Of a stretch of DNA of 31,637 bases, positions 1 through 9,434 are shown in pieces. The position numbers and the translations under genes were made by a program. A model generated the notes under the pieces. The model did not search any database. It worked only from the letters and a program-made list of their open reading frames with translations, and was not told the origin of the DNA. The stretch's first letter is position 1; each line of letters opens with the position of its first letter. The DNA comes from Candidatus Zixiibacteriota bacterium (lineage in GTDB: Bacteria > Zixibacteria > MSB-5A5 > GN15 > PGXB01): positions 2,124,254 to 2,155,890 of the forward strand of contig LS998015.1 in the NCBI GenBank assembly GCA_900498245.1. Reading direction: 5' to 3'.

Positions 1-19
1 ATATGAGATATATTCAATT

Positions 20-583
20 ATGCGAATTTTAATCCTCCGGCTGATTCTGGTCTTTCTGTTTTCAACAATTTCCGAATCGCTGACACTTTCGCAGACGCCC
101 CCACCCGATAACAGCATCTACTATGACGGCGGCGTTTATTCCTGCAAAATCTCGCCTCCTTCGGGATGGGTTCTTGATATTGACAACGTCCGTGTCGACG
201 GCCGCTCGGCCGCCGCTTATCCCCGCGATCAGAGATATTATGACGCCAGCATGATTATTTATATCTGGATTTATAAATCGGATTCTCTTGAGTTCCGCAA
301 AAAGATCACCCTGGATTCTCTGCGTTACTTGAAAAAAGATTCCAGTCTGACCTTTAAGAAAATTGATTCAATGAAAATTTCCGGGGGCCGACAGGCTTAT
401 CTGCTGATCACGACCGATCCGGGCGGAAAATATAAACTGGGTGCGGCGGCTTATATCGATGCCGGGACCGAAATGATCGTCTGCGAACTGAATATCTCCG
501 ATCGCGTTTATTTTGTCGACGCCGAAACCAAATTATACGAGATGTTGAAGAAATTCTCTGCCTCGCCCCGGAAAGACTATTAA
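20..583 (+). CDS. Small secreted/envelope protein of unknown function
   Basis: A 187-residue open frame and the only plus-strand gene in the window. The first 20 or so residues (MRILILRLILVFLFS...) form a hydrophobic signal peptide with an N-terminal arginine, so the product is probably exported. No lipobox cysteine is seen. The mature part is rich in Tyr, Asp and Ser, with no repeat or catalytic motif I recognise; its general look (short beta-strands, a late 'AAAYIDAGTEMIVCEL' strand) resembles small lipoprotein-like or PsbP/DUF1795-like folds, but this is only an impression. The frame is open to the window edge, so an upstream start cannot be excluded; the signal peptide favours the ATG used here. 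It converges on clpB with only 23 bp between the two stop codons. No clear terminator lies in that gap. Confidence 0.7.
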   Translation: MRILILRLILVFLFSTISESLTLSQTPPPDNSIYYDGGVYSCKISPPSGWVLDIDNVRVDGRSAAAYPRDQRYYDASMIIYIWIYKSDSLEFRKKITLDSLRYLKKDSSLTFKKIDSMKISGGRQAYLLITTDPGGKYKLGAAAYIDAGTEMIVCELNISDRVYFVDAETKLYEMLKKFSASPRKDY

Positions 584-606
584 AAGCCGACCCTATTGTC
601 CTTCAC

Positions 607-3204
607 CTAATTCTCGGGAAAAATATTTACTTCATTATCCATATAATCGATTCTAGCTCTCTGCCCCGGCTTGATTTCACCCGCCAGGATCATTCTGGCC
701 AAGCGTTGACTCAATTCTTTATTTATTAATCTCTTGATCGGTCGGGCGCCGAATTGAGGGTCGTATCCGTCCTCGGCCAAATTATTGACGGCATTCTCCG
801 TAAGGCTCAACTCAATATCCTTCTCCGCCAGGATCTTCTTTAGCCGCTCAAATTGGAGCATGACTATTTTTCTTATTTCGTGACGGTTCAACGCTGAAAA
901 AACGATGGTCTCATCGACCCGGTTGAGAAATTCCGGGCGAAGGCTTTTGCGCAGAAGACCCAGAACCTCTTTTTTCATGCGGTCATAAATATCCTCACGG
1001 TTATATTCCGTAATATGGGCCGATTCGGCCTGAATATATTCGGCTCCGATATTGCTCGTCATAATCAATATCGTGTTTTTAAAACTGACCGTCCTTCCCT
1101 GGTTATCGGTCAGACGCCCGTCATCGAGGACCTGCAGTAGAATATTGAAGACCTCCGCGTGGGCCTTTTCAATCTCATCCAGAAGTATCACTGCGTACGG
1201 TCTTCTCCGCACCGCTTCGGTCAACTGTCCCCCTTCTTCGTAACCGACATACCCCGGCGGCGCCCCGATCAGGCGCGACACCGAAAATTTCTCCATATAT
1301 TCCGACATGTCGATCCGAATTAATGCTTCTTCCGTGCCGTACAAATATTCCGCCAGGGCGCGCGCCAGTTCCGTTTTCCCCACTCCGGTCGGTCCCAAAA
1401 ATATGAAGGATCCGAGCGGCCTTTTCGGATCCGACAGGCCCGCCCGTGATTGTCTTACAGCATCGGCCACCGCGGCCACCGCTTCATCCTGTCCGATCAC
1501 CCGCTGGTGAATCTTTTCCTCCAGATTAAGGAGTTTGTCCTTCTCGGATTCCGTCAGCCGCGTCACCGGTATCCCGGTCCACTTGGATACCACTTCGGCC
1601 ACATCATCGGCGTCGACCTCTTCCTTGAGAAGTTTCCGTTGTGACTGAATCGACGCCAATGAAAATGTCAAAAACTGCAATTTTTTATCGGCCTCAACCA
1701 GTGAGCCGTATTTGATCCGAGCCGCCTCTTCATAATTGGCCAACCGTTCCGCCTCGGCCGCTTTCAATTTTAAATCCTCGATTTCGGCCTTCACCTTATG
1801 TATCGCCTCGACCGTATCTTTCTCCTTGAGCCACTGCGTCCGCAAATCATCGCGCTGTGCATAAAGTTCTTTCAATTCTTCTTCAATCGGCTTCATTCTA
1901 TCCCCGGCATCCTTTTCCCGCTTGACCCCTTCCTTTTCGATTTCCAATTGACGGATTTTTTTCTCCAGGGTATCCAGTTCCTCCGGCATGGAGTCGATTG
2001 ATATCCGCAATTCCGCCGCCGCTTCATCCATCAAATCAATAGCTTTATCCGGGAGGAATCGGTCGGCGATATATCTGTCGGAAAGCCGGGCCGCAGCCAC
2101 CAGGGCCTCATCTTTTATTTTGATCCCGTGGTGAATTTCATATCGTTCGCGAAGTCCCCGAAGAATCGAAATTGTCTCCTCCACCGACGGCGGTTCCACT
2201 ATCACCGGGGCGAAACGCCTTTCCAGCGCCGCATCTTTCTCAATATTTTTTCTATATTCATCGAGAGTCGTAGCGCCGACACACCTCAACTCACCTCTGG
2301 CCAACGCCGGTTTGAGCATATTGGAGGCATCCATCGAGCCGCCGACCGCTCCCGCCCCCACTATCGTATGCAATTCATCGATGAAAAGAATTATCCGTCC
2401 CCGTGCCGACTCCACTTCTTTGATTATCGCCTTTAATCTTTCTTCGAATTCCCCGCGGAATTTCGACCCGGCGATAAGGGCGCCCAGATCCAGTGCAATG
2501 ACCTGCCTGTCTTTCAGCGACTCTGGGATCTCGCCGATAACAATCTTCTGCGCCAGCCCTTCGACAATGGCGGTCTTTCCTACCCCTGGCTCTCCTATCA
2601 AAACCGGATTATTTTTCGTGCGGCGCGATAATATCTTGATCACCCGCCGAATTTCATCCTGACGTCCTATGACCGGGTCCAGTTTTCCTGCTCTTGCCTG
2701 GGCTGTCAAATCCCGTGAATATTTTTCCAGCACCTGATATTTCGATTCCGGATTATCGTCGGTGATACGGGTTGTCCCTCGAATCGACGACAATGCCTTG
2801 AGCACTTCATCTCGGCTGACCTTGGCCTCCTTCAATATCTCCTGCGCCCGGCTCTTGATCTCAAGAAGAGCCAGAAGCAGATGCTCTACCGAGATATATT
2901 CATCCTTCAATTTCGATGCCTCATTCTCGGCCCGATAAATCACCTGCGCCAGATCGTTCGACATGGTCAATTGTCCCCCCTGCTGGCGCGGCTGCAATTT
3001 CAATTCGTCCTCGATTTGATTTATAAGACGCTCGTCATCGATGCCAATCTTCTTCACAATCTGCGCCACCAGTCCTTCCTCCTGCTTGAGAAGGGCTGCC
3101 AGAAGATGCAGCGGTGTCACCTGCGGATGCGATTCGGCCTGCGCCGATTGCTGGGCATAATTGAGCGCATCGGCCGATCGCTGTGTTAATTTATTTAAGT
3201 TCAT
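607..3204 (-). CDS. clpB: ClpB disaggregase (AAA+ chaperone)
   Basis: An 865-residue ClpB/Hsp104, the usual length (about 860). It works in the cytosol as a hexamer that threads aggregated proteins through its pore, with DnaK/DnaJ delivering the substrate. The N domain (1-145) is a pair of Clp_N repeats. AAA-1 has Walker A GEPGVGKT (204-211), Walker B ILFIDE (about 272-277) and the arginine finger in ALERRF (about 326-331). The coiled-coil middle domain spans roughly 400-520 and is full of Glu, Lys and Arg. This M domain, present in ClpB and absent from ClpA, fixes the identity. AAA-2 has Walker A GPTGVGKT (604-611), Walker B VILLDEIE (about 672-679) and the sensor region EFLNRVD (about 758-764). 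It is last in the hsp20-dnaK-dnaJ-clpB series, 84 bp after dnaJ. The start ATG follows a weak GAGAA-type ribosome site. Confidence 0.98.
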   Translation of the reverse strand: MNLNKLTQRSADALNYAQQSAQAESHPQVTPLHLLAALLKQEEGLVAQIVKKIGIDDERLINQIEDELKLQPRQQGGQLTMSNDLAQVIYRAENEASKLKDEYISVEHLLLALLEIKSRAQEILKEAKVSRDEVLKALSSIRGTTRITDDNPESKYQVLEKYSRDLTAQARAGKLDPVIGRQDEIRRVIKILSRRTKNNPVLIGEPGVGKTAIVEGLAQKIVIGEIPESLKDRQVIALDLGALIAGSKFRGEFEERLKAIIKEVESARGRIILFIDELHTIVGAGAVGGSMDASNMLKPALARGELRCVGATTLDEYRKNIEKDAALERRFAPVIVEPPSVEETISILRGLRERYEIHHGIKIKDEALVAAARLSDRYIADRFLPDKAIDLMDEAAAELRISIDSMPEELDTLEKKIRQLEIEKEGVKREKDAGDRMKPIEEELKELYAQRDDLRTQWLKEKDTVEAIHKVKAEIEDLKLKAAEAERLANYEEAARIKYGSLVEADKKLQFLTFSLASIQSQRKLLKEEVDADDVAEVVSKWTGIPVTRLTESEKDKLLNLEEKIHQRVIGQDEAVAAVADAVRQSRAGLSDPKRPLGSFIFLGPTGVGKTELARALAEYLYGTEEALIRIDMSEYMEKFSVSRLIGAPPGYVGYEEGGQLTEAVRRRPYAVILLDEIEKAHAEVFNILLQVLDDGRLTDNQGRTVSFKNTILIMTSNIGAEYIQAESAHITEYNREDIYDRMKKEVLGLLRKSLRPEFLNRVDETIVFSALNRHEIRKIVMLQFERLKKILAEKDIELSLTENAVNNLAEDGYDPQFGARPIKRLINKELSQRLARMILAGEIKPGQRARIDYMDNEVNIFPEN

Positions 3205-3288
3205 AAAATCGTTCTCGTTTCTCTTTCACCCTATAGAGGACCCGAGCCCACCATGTTTTATTTATTGGCGACCCGGGACGCTGTGCAT

Positions 3289-4380
3289 TTATAGCGTCTT
3301 CGCCAGTTTCTCCAGCAGTTCTCTTTGCTCCGGCGTCAAATCTTTAAGAATATCAATCTGCACTTCCACAAACTGATCCCCGTTAGAGCCATTTACCGCC
3401 AGTCCCTGTCCCTTCAGGCGAAGCATCGTGCCGGGGGCCGTCCCCGGCGGAATAGTTAAATTCACATCTTTTGTCAGAGTATGCACCGGTATTCTGGCTC
3501 CGAGAACCGCCTGCGGGTAACTGATATGTACTTTAGTGTAGATATCGTTCCCCTTGCGTTCGAATTGCTGATGTTTCTTGACATTCACGGTTATAATCAA
3601 GTCTCCATTCGGTCCGCCGTTGCTTCCGGGATTTCCCAATCCTCTCAGACGAACCTTGCCGCCGTCTTCGATACCGGCGGGTATATTTATTGCAATCTTT
3701 TTTCTCATTCTGGTTTGCCCCGATCCGCCGCAATTATGACACGGCTTCCCCGGCAGAACCCCTTTTCCCAGGCATTTCGGGCAGGGCCTCGAAACCGAAA
3801 ATCCTCCCTGAGCATAATTGACCGTTCCCCGTCCGCCGCACTGCGAACAGGTCGTCTGACCGGTTCCCGGCTCGGCCCCGCTTCCCGCGCAAACCGGGCA
3901 AATTTCCGGCCTGTTCATGGCGATCGTTTTCTTGGTGCCGGATATTGCTTCGCTAAAACCAATCTCCAGATTCAGCGACAAATCGTTTCCGCGCGACGGT
4001 CTCGGCCGGCTCTGACGTCCGCGACCGAATAAATCTTCTCCGCCAAAGATCGAACTGAAAATGTCGGCAAAGGAACCAAATCCTCCCAGATCCTCGAAAT
4101 TGAAATTTCCCGCTTGATTTGGATCAAAGCCGCCGGCTTGTCCCGCCTGACGCGGATCAAAGCCGCCGTAGCGGCGCATCATGTCGTACTGCTGACGTTT
4201 CTGCTTATCACCCAGAACGTCATAGGCCTCGGAAATCTCCTTAAACTTCTCCTCGGCCTGCTTGTTCCCCTTGTTACGATCGGGATGATACTGCTTGGCC
4301 AGTTTACGGAACGACTTCTTAATCTCTTCTTCCGAAGCGTTTTCCGCCACGCCCAGCACATTGTAATAATCTTTAGACAT
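3289..4380 (-). CDS. dnaJ: DnaJ (Hsp40) co-chaperone
   Basis: A 363-residue class-I DnaJ. It delivers unfolded clients to DnaK and stimulates DnaK's ATPase through the J domain. The J domain (about 4-70) carries the essential HPD at 32-34. A Gly/Phe-rich linker follows (about 72-130), with repeated GGFDP and QAG units. The zinc-finger domain has all four CxxCxGxG repeats: CPVCAGSG (161-168), CSQCGGRG (178-185), CPKCLGKG (200-207) and CHNCGGSG (214-221). The C-terminal client-binding domains run to residue 363. It is somewhat shorter than E. coli DnaJ (376), with no missing motif. It lies 175 bp downstream of dnaK, in a gap that holds its own hairpins and a TTGACA box, so it may be transcribed both with and separately from dnaK. 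Confidence 0.97.
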   Translation of the reverse strand: MSKDYYNVLGVAENASEEEIKKSFRKLAKQYHPDRNKGNKQAEEKFKEISEAYDVLGDKQKRQQYDMMRRYGGFDPRQAGQAGGFDPNQAGNFNFEDLGGFGSFADIFSSIFGGEDLFGRGRQSRPRPSRGNDLSLNLEIGFSEAISGTKKTIAMNRPEICPVCAGSGAEPGTGQTTCSQCGGRGTVNYAQGGFSVSRPCPKCLGKGVLPGKPCHNCGGSGQTRMRKKIAINIPAGIEDGGKVRLRGLGNPGSNGGPNGDLIITVNVKKHQQFERKGNDIYTKVHISYPQAVLGARIPVHTLTKDVNLTIPPGTAPGTMLRLKGQGLAVNGSNGDQFVEVQIDILKDLTPEQRELLEKLAKTL

Positions 4381-4555
4381 CGATTGTTATCATCTGCCTT
4401 TCATGCCGCACCCTGTCTTATACATAATCCGAATTCAATAGTTTTGTCAAATAAAAGAGCCCGGACCAACCTCGCCTTTCCTCTCTTTCGCAGGGAGCCC
4501 GAAATCAAATCCGGACTCCCTGTGATGACCTTGTGGGAGGCGTCATCAAGGATTT
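4381..4555 (-). other. dnaK-dnaJ intergenic region with hairpin and possible promoter
   Basis: Read on the minus strand, the gap first holds an imperfect hairpin at 4491-4522: an 11-bp stem built on CAGGGAG and CTCCCTG with one mismatch. No U-run follows it, so it is not a classic terminator; it could be an mRNA processing or stability element. Further on is a perfect -35 hexamer TTGACA (4445-4450). The best -10 at 17-18 bp is poor (TATGTA), so a dnaJ promoter is only possible. The sequence GAGCCCGG occurs twice on the plus strand here (fully at 4457-4464, 7 of 8 bases at 4495-4501). Confidence 0.4.
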
Positions 4556-6457
4556 TCAGTTCACCACTTCATAATCGGCGTCAACTGTTCCGCCGGACCG
4601 CTTATCGTCGGCCGACGACGATCCGTCCGCCTGTCCGGTACCCGGCGTCGCGCCGGCCGTCGATTTCTGGTACATCGAAGCCGCCGCGGCCTGCCATAGT
4701 TGGTTTAAGGCATCAATTGACGCTTCCATTTCAGACAGGTTTTCGCCCTTCATGGCCTCCCTGACCCGGTTGATGGCCGCCTCGATCTTGGCCTTCTGTT
4801 CCGAGTCAATTTTGTCGCCGAATTCTTTAAGATTTTTCTCGGCTTGGAAAAGCGACGCCTCCGCGCCATTGCGGACATCGACCCGATGACGTTTCTCCTT
4901 GTCTTCCGTCTCATGCTGTTTGGCATCATTCACCATCTTGTCAATTTCGGCACTGCTCAAACCGGAAGAAGCCTCAATCCTGACATTCTGCGATTTCCCG
5001 GTCGCCATATCTTTCGCCGTAACATTCAATATCCCGTTGGCATCAATATCGAATGTGACCTCGATCTGCGGAACGCCGCGCGGTGCCGGCGGGATGCCGT
5101 CAAGAATGAACTTGCCGATGGTTTTATTGTCGATCGCCATTTCCCGCTCGCCCTGAAGCACATGAATATCTACGGCGGTCTGCCCGTCAGCCGCGGTCGA
5201 AAACACCTGCGATTTGCGGGTCGGAATGGTCGTATTCCTGTCAATTAATTTTGTCGCCACGCCGCCGAGCGTTTCAATCCCCAGCGACAACGGCGTCACA
5301 TCAAGCAGGAGGACATCCCTGACGTCGCCGGTCAGCACCCCGCCCTGGATGGCCGCTCCGACCGCCACCACCTCATCCGGGTTGACACTCCGGTTCGGCT
5401 CCCGCCCGAAAAGATTCCGGACCAGTTCCACCACTTTCGGCATCCGTGTCATACCGCCGACAAGAATGACCTCATTGATATCGGCGAATTGAAGTTTGGC
5501 ATCGGCCACGGCCTTGCGGCACGGCTCAATACTGCGCTGAAGGAGGTCATCGACCAATTGCTCGAACCTGGCCCTGGTCAAACTCAAATTCAGATGCCTC
5601 GGCCCGTTCTGATCGGCGGTGATAAAAGGAAGGTTGATCGATGTCTCCATTGTCGACGACAATTCAATTTTGGCCTTTTCGGCCGCTTCTTTCAGGCGCT
5701 GAAGCGCCATTGGGTCGCGGGACAGATCAATGCCGTCCGATTTCCTGAATTCATCCACAAGCCAGTCGATTATCCTCTTATCGAAATCATCGCCGCCGAG
5801 ATGGGTATCGCCGTTGGTTGACAGAACTTCAAAAACGCCGTCCGATAATTCCAGAATGGATATATCAAAGGTCCCGCCGCCCAAATCATACACGGCGACT
5901 TTGCCGACGTTTTTTTTATCCAGTCCATAGGCCAGAGCCGCCGCTGTCGGCTCATTGATAATCCTTTTCACTTCCAGGCCCGCGATCTTTCCGGCATCTT
6001 TAGTCGCCTGCCGCTGGCTGTCATTGAAATAAGCCGGGACCGTAATTACCGCTTCGGTCACTTTCTGACCGAGAAAGTCTTCCGCGGTCTTTTTCATCTT
6101 GGTCAGAACCATTGCCGAAATTTCCTGCGGCGGATACTTTTTCCCCGCCATTTCGATTACAGCGTTGCCGTTATTATCAGCGGAAACCCGATAAGGATAA
6201 TTTCCGGCTTCACTCCGCACTTCCTCGAACTTGCGGCCCATAAACCGCTTAACCGAAAATATCGTGTTCAAGGGATTAGTCACCGCCTGACGTTTCGCCA
6301 CCTGGCCCGCTAGACGTTCCCCATTCTTGTCAATCGCCACGACCGATGGCGTCGTCCGACTCCCTTCGGAATTGGCGATTACCACCGGGTCCTTCCCCTC
6401 GATGACGGCCACGCAGGAGTTGGTCGTCCCCAAATCTATGCCTATTATTTTTCCCAT
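4556..6457 (-). CDS. dnaK: DnaK (Hsp70) chaperone
   Basis: A 633-residue DnaK, the central ATP-dependent chaperone, acting with DnaJ and normally the exchange factor GrpE. I start it at 6457, where [14 protein letters not shown] begins at the universal DnaK N-terminus and AAAGGA sits 7-8 bases upstream. The longer open frame from 6481 adds eight residues (MTDERNKI) not seen in the family. Nucleotide-binding domain: phosphate loop GIDLGTTNS (about 5-13), [10 protein letters not shown] (about 190) and LVGGMTRMP (about 330). The substrate-binding domain starts after [11 protein letters not shown], and the helical lid ends in a Gly/Ser/Thr-rich tail with DADYEVVN. hsp20 lies 94 bp upstream across a terminator-like hairpin and dnaJ lies downstream. 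No grpE is present in the window. Confidence 0.98.
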   Translation of the reverse strand: MGKIIGIDLGTTNSCVAVIEGKDPVVIANSEGSRTTPSVVAIDKNGERLAGQVAKRQAVTNPLNTIFSVKRFMGRKFEEVRSEAGNYPYRVSADNNGNAVIEMAGKKYPPQEISAMVLTKMKKTAEDFLGQKVTEAVITVPAYFNDSQRQATKDAGKIAGLEVKRIINEPTAAALAYGLDKKNVGKVAVYDLGGGTFDISILELSDGVFEVLSTNGDTHLGGDDFDKRIIDWLVDEFRKSDGIDLSRDPMALQRLKEAAEKAKIELSSTMETSINLPFITADQNGPRHLNLSLTRARFEQLVDDLLQRSIEPCRKAVADAKLQFADINEVILVGGMTRMPKVVELVRNLFGREPNRSVNPDEVVAVGAAIQGGVLTGDVRDVLLLDVTPLSLGIETLGGVATKLIDRNTTIPTRKSQVFSTAADGQTAVDIHVLQGEREMAIDNKTIGKFILDGIPPAPRGVPQIEVTFDIDANGILNVTAKDMATGKSQNVRIEASSGLSSAEIDKMVNDAKQHETEDKEKRHRVDVRNGAEASLFQAEKNLKEFGDKIDSEQKAKIEAAINRVREAMKGENLSEMEASIDALNQLWQAAAASMYQKSTAGATPGTGQADGSSSADDKRSGGTVDADYEVVN

Positions 6458-6484
6458 AATTTTATTCCTTTCATCTGTCATTTC

Positions 6485-6516
6485 AAAAAGAACGGGCGAG
6501 TCCGCCGACCCGCCCG
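6485..6516 (-). terminator. Terminator/attenuator between hsp20 and dnaK
   Basis: On the minus strand, CGGGCG (6516-6511) pairs with CGCCCG (6498-6493). One mismatch then GT/AC extends the stem above a small GC-rich loop, and TTCTTTTTG follows. This is a good rho-independent terminator form. It lies just after the hsp20 stop and only about 28 bp before the dnaK start, leaving little room for a separate dnaK promoter after it. Partial read-through, giving more hsp20 than dnaK message, is the likely reading. Confidence 0.7.
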
Positions 6517-6551
6517 CTCCGCATCAACATGTTTACCCGAACCGATCGATG

Positions 6552-6995
6552 TTACTTCACATCAACTTTAATTTCTTTCGGCTTGGCCTTTTCCAGTTTC
6601 GGCATCGTGATGGTCAGAAGACCGTTCTTATAATCAGCGGCAATCTTCTCGCTGTCGATATGCTCCGGAAGCGTAAAAGAACGCGAGAACGAGCCGGAAC
6701 TGAGTTCGCACCTGACGTACAAGGCCTCTTCCTTCTTCTCCACCGCTTTCCGCTCCCCACTGATGGTCAGAACACCGTCTTCCACGAATACCTTCACATC
6801 CTCTTTCTCCATCCCCGGAATCTCGGCGACAATCTTCATATGATCCTTGTCTTCGATGATGTCGACGCGCGGCACAAAGGCCCAATTATTGGACGAACGA
6901 ACCGAAGGAAAACCAAAGAACGAATCGATTACGGAATCAAAATCCTTGCTGAATTCATTCATCATCCGGTTAGGGTTGTATCTTACGAGAGCCAT
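6552..6995 (-). CDS. Small heat-shock protein, Hsp20/alpha-crystallin family
   Basis: A 147-residue Hsp20. These ATP-independent holdases form large oligomers that bind unfolding proteins and pass them to DnaK/ClpB. The N-terminus (MALVRYNPNRMMNEF...) and the Phe-rich FFGFP segment match bacterial class-A Hsp20. The alpha-crystallin domain covers about 40-140, with the strand motifs EDGVLTISGERK near the middle and the closing NGLLTITMPK, the G-x-L-x-I/V element. It ends in a Lys-rich IKVDVK tail; an I-x-V pair is present, as needed for oligomer contacts. The start has a strong AAGGAGG eight bases upstream. It is first in the heat-shock series. Confidence 0.96.
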   Translation of the reverse strand: MALVRYNPNRMMNEFSKDFDSVIDSFFGFPSVRSSNNWAFVPRVDIIEDKDHMKIVAEIPGMEKEDVKVFVEDGVLTISGERKAVEKKEEALYVRCELSSGSFSRSFTLPEHIDSEKIAADYKNGLLTITMPKLEKAKPKEIKVDVK

Positions 6996-7024
6996 TTTAA
7001 AACCTCCTTATTTGATTTGTTTTT

Positions 7025-7067
7025 TCAATTTCTAAGCCAAATATAATCAATTTCCGTGCCAAATATA
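7025..7067 (-). repeat. 22-bp-period direct repeat upstream of hsp20 (candidate heat-shock control site)
   Basis: Plus-strand copies at 7025-7045 and 7047-7067 share TCAATTTC, three variable bases, then GCCAAATATA (18 of 21 identical). Centres are 22 bp apart, two helical turns, so a protein would bind the same face. They lie 30-72 bp before the hsp20 ATG, where a promoter or operator would be. No CIRCE (TTAGCACTC-N9-GAGTGCTAA) or sigma-32 promoter is visible. Read on the minus strand, both copies resemble sigma-54 elements (TTGGC...TTGA) but lack the GC at -12. Confidence 0.55.
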
Positions 7068-7113
7068 TAAGACAATGATATACAATAGGTTGCATTTTAT
7101 CACAGGAAGACAT

Positions 7114-7159
7114 AAAAACAAAAGTGCCATAATGGCATTATTTATAGGCCATTATGGCA
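7114..7159 (-). terminator. Terminator of the HEAT-repeat operon, with palindromic arms
   Basis: Perfect 12-bp inverted repeat: TGCCATAATGGC (7125-7136) and GCCATTATGGCA (7148-7159), 11-base spacer. On the minus strand the hairpin is followed by CTTTTGTTTTT, so it can act as an intrinsic terminator 33 bp after the HEAT gene stop. Each arm is itself near-palindromic (7125-7137 reads TGCCAT-A-ATGGCA), and the two are 22 bp apart centre to centre. A double operator for hsp20 is therefore an alternative, or an added, role. Confidence 0.65.
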
Positions 7160-7192
7160 GTATTGATACGCCTTTTCGGCAGTCCTGGCAGT

Positions 7193-9433
7193 CTATGACT
7201 CGTGACGATTTAAAATGCCTTCGGCCACCTTCCCCAATTTCGAGCCGCCGAAGAAAACTTTCTGGGAGGATGAAAGCGAATCGGTAAATTCCTTTATTTT
7301 TTCGAGTGATGCCTTGTCCCCTATTTTCCCCAGCGCCTTCAGGGTGGCCAATTTTAATTCCTCGCGAGACGAACGGTTGCCGGTGAGAGCCGACTGCAAT
7401 TGTACATCGGTCAAAATATCGGAAAGAAATTTCCGCGCCTGCTCGCCGCCTAATTTACCCAGCGTCCCGATTAGTCGAATTATCTCGGAATGATTTCGCA
7501 GTGCCAGATCAATCAATTCCGGAACGATTTCCTGCCTGCCTATTAATCCAATTGCGATAACAGCCGCTTCTCGTACTTCCCGGTCACTATCCTCGGCCAG
7601 TATCATCAACAGATCTGCGGCTTCTTCACCCCCGATTTTTTCGAGCGCCGTGATTATTTCCCGGCGCACTCTGGAATCGGGATCGGATATCCGCAACCGA
7701 AGAGCGCTGCACCCCTCCTTGTCCTGAAGGGCTCCAATTACAAATATGGAATTGCGAATCAGGTACCACTTTTCATCGGGAAGTTCTTTTCGATCCGGTT
7801 CCCGCTCGAAATTTTTATTGTCATCCATTATACGGGCGAAGACATTTACGGCCGCTTTGCCGAACTCGGATAGAATTTTCAGCACATATTGACGCACCTG
7901 CCGGGATTGATGCGAGATAATGGTTGACAGGGCGAACGCCGCTTCCTCTGAGCCGATCGTCACCAGTATTGTCTTTATATCCGCGAAATTGCCGCCCTGA
8001 CCTTCCATTAATTCCCATATCAGTTGATTTATGATTTCCCGCCGGTTGAGGTCCGAAACCGCCTTCTTCACCGCAATCGATTCAAAGGTCGGAATTCCAT
8101 TTACACGCTGGCATTTTTTCTCCAATATCCGGCATAATCCGGCCAGCCTTGCATACTGTCTTTCTCCGACATAGACCTGCGCCACATCCCAGAGAAGTTC
8201 CGCGAATTCGAACGTTTCCCGTCCCGAGGTGATATACTCGTCAATTCTTTCGGTTATATGTTCAACCAGAAAGATTGCGCTGAATTGCCGGGAGGAATCG
8301 AGCACGAGATGCAGAAGGGCCAACGCATTGCGGCGCGCGTCAAGATCATCGCTCGCCAGGTACTCAATCAGCAGCGTGATTACCGAATTGGCTTTTCCCT
8401 GCTGACCGGTCCGCAGAAGACGGCTGTAGTAATCCTGAAAGTTCTCCAGCGGTTCCTTCTGATAACTCTTGTTGAATATCGTGTCCAGAAATTCATCAAT
8501 CTTGCCCGATGAGTCGAATTTTATGACACTCGCAGCCGGCAACAATTCATTGTATAATACTCTGGGCACGCCGCGACTGCTGAGAATATTGTTTAACTGG
8601 GATAGAATCTCTTCCCGTTCCGGATGATAATTCAGGGCCTGTATGAATCCCTGAAGACGCCTGGATTCATCGGGCGGGGCCTGATCCGGGGTTTCAATAA
8701 TGCCTTGCTGGAAGGTCCTTCCGAAAATATCACTCAATTTCGCGATCAGAAAATCTCTTGAAAATGTCGCTATCTTTTCGGGAATCAGATATCGGACGAG
8801 TCGCGGGCAATAGTCATGTTGGAATCGTCGAATATATTGTTCTTCACCGATATTGTCAAAAACCAACAAATCCGACAGCCGTTCAAAATTATCACCCGCA
8901 ATATTCCCTACGATTCCCCGAACTGAAAAATCACCCGGGACATCCCCTTGAAATTTTTTCCCATACTCGAACAGGTAATAGCCGGATTCTCCGTTTATTT
9001 TAATGCAGTCGATGTCGTGTTTTTCCAGATATTGGGCCATCAGGTTCTGGGAATCCACCGCCGGCAGTCTTCGGGCGAATCGCTCCAAAAACAGTATTAA
9101 CTGCTGGACGGTTATTCCCGACGCGACCGTAATATCCGTTATATCCAGAAAGGTCATATACTCCATTATCTGTTCGGTGAAAACCGACGGCTTTATCTTG
9201 ATATTAAGCGCATAGAGGTTCCCCGAACTGATATGAAGATGAAAATATCGCTTGAAGCGAAAAACCTTGTCGATGAGGAAAAAAGGCCGGCCCGCCGTCT
9301 TTTGTATCAGGGGGTGAGCCGCGGAATAAACCGCGACCTTCTTGGCGGCCATATATAATTCACGAATAATTTCCTGTGATAACAGATTCAGATTGGTGGT
9401 CAGATCATTCTCGGAAAAATTATGTTCTTCCAT
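7193..9433 (-). CDS. HEAT-repeat protein, likely cytosolic scaffold
   Basis: A 746-residue protein with no signal peptide or membrane segment. The C-terminal third (about 515-735) is a run of HEAT/PBS-lyase-type repeats; clear units contain SRVRREIITALEKIGGEEAA and DREVREAAVIAIGLIG, the pattern of paired helices that makes a protein-binding solenoid. The N-terminal part is not recognisable beyond a mixed alpha/beta look; no nucleotide-binding or catalytic motif was seen. Start: the open frame extends to 9478, but the ATG at 9433 (MEEHNFSEN...) lies one base after the stop of the PQQ lipoprotein gene, a typical coupled junction. A longer start would overlap that gene by 44 bp. Its place after two envelope genes suggests it serves the same process, but the partner is unknown. 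Confidence 0.85.
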   Translation of the reverse strand: MEEHNFSENDLTTNLNLLSQEIIRELYMAAKKVAVYSAAHPLIQKTAGRPFFLIDKVFRFKRYFHLHISSGNLYALNIKIKPSVFTEQIMEYMTFLDITDITVASGITVQQLILFLERFARRLPAVDSQNLMAQYLEKHDIDCIKINGESGYYLFEYGKKFQGDVPGDFSVRGIVGNIAGDNFERLSDLLVFDNIGEEQYIRRFQHDYCPRLVRYLIPEKIATFSRDFLIAKLSDIFGRTFQQGIIETPDQAPPDESRRLQGFIQALNYHPEREEILSQLNNILSSRGVPRVLYNELLPAASVIKFDSSGKIDEFLDTIFNKSYQKEPLENFQDYYSRLLRTGQQGKANSVITLLIEYLASDDLDARRNALALLHLVLDSSRQFSAIFLVEHITERIDEYITSGRETFEFAELLWDVAQVYVGERQYARLAGLCRILEKKCQRVNGIPTFESIAVKKAVSDLNRREIINQLIWELMEGQGGNFADIKTILVTIGSEEAAFALSTIISHQSRQVRQYVLKILSEFGKAAVNVFARIMDDNKNFEREPDRKELPDEKWYLIRNSIFVIGALQDKEGCSALRLRISDPDSRVRREIITALEKIGGEEAADLLMILAEDSDREVREAAVIAIGLIGRQEIVPELIDLALRNHSEIIRLIGTLGKLGGEQARKFLSDILTDVQLQSALTGNRSSREELKLATLKALGKIGDKASLEKIKEFTDSLSSSQKVFFGGSKLGKVAEGILNRHES

Positions 9434-9434
9434 T

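Noticed and set aside
6327-7046. 239-codon plus-strand frame across dnaK and hsp20
   Set aside because: It is the antisense shadow of two certain genes.
7025-7067. Sigma-54 promoters in the hsp20 upstream repeats
   Set aside because: GG is followed at the right distance by GA, not the near-invariant GC, in both copies.
6996-7192. CIRCE (HrcA operator) upstream of hsp20
   Set aside because: No TTAGCACTC-N9-GAGTGCTAA or close variant is present.
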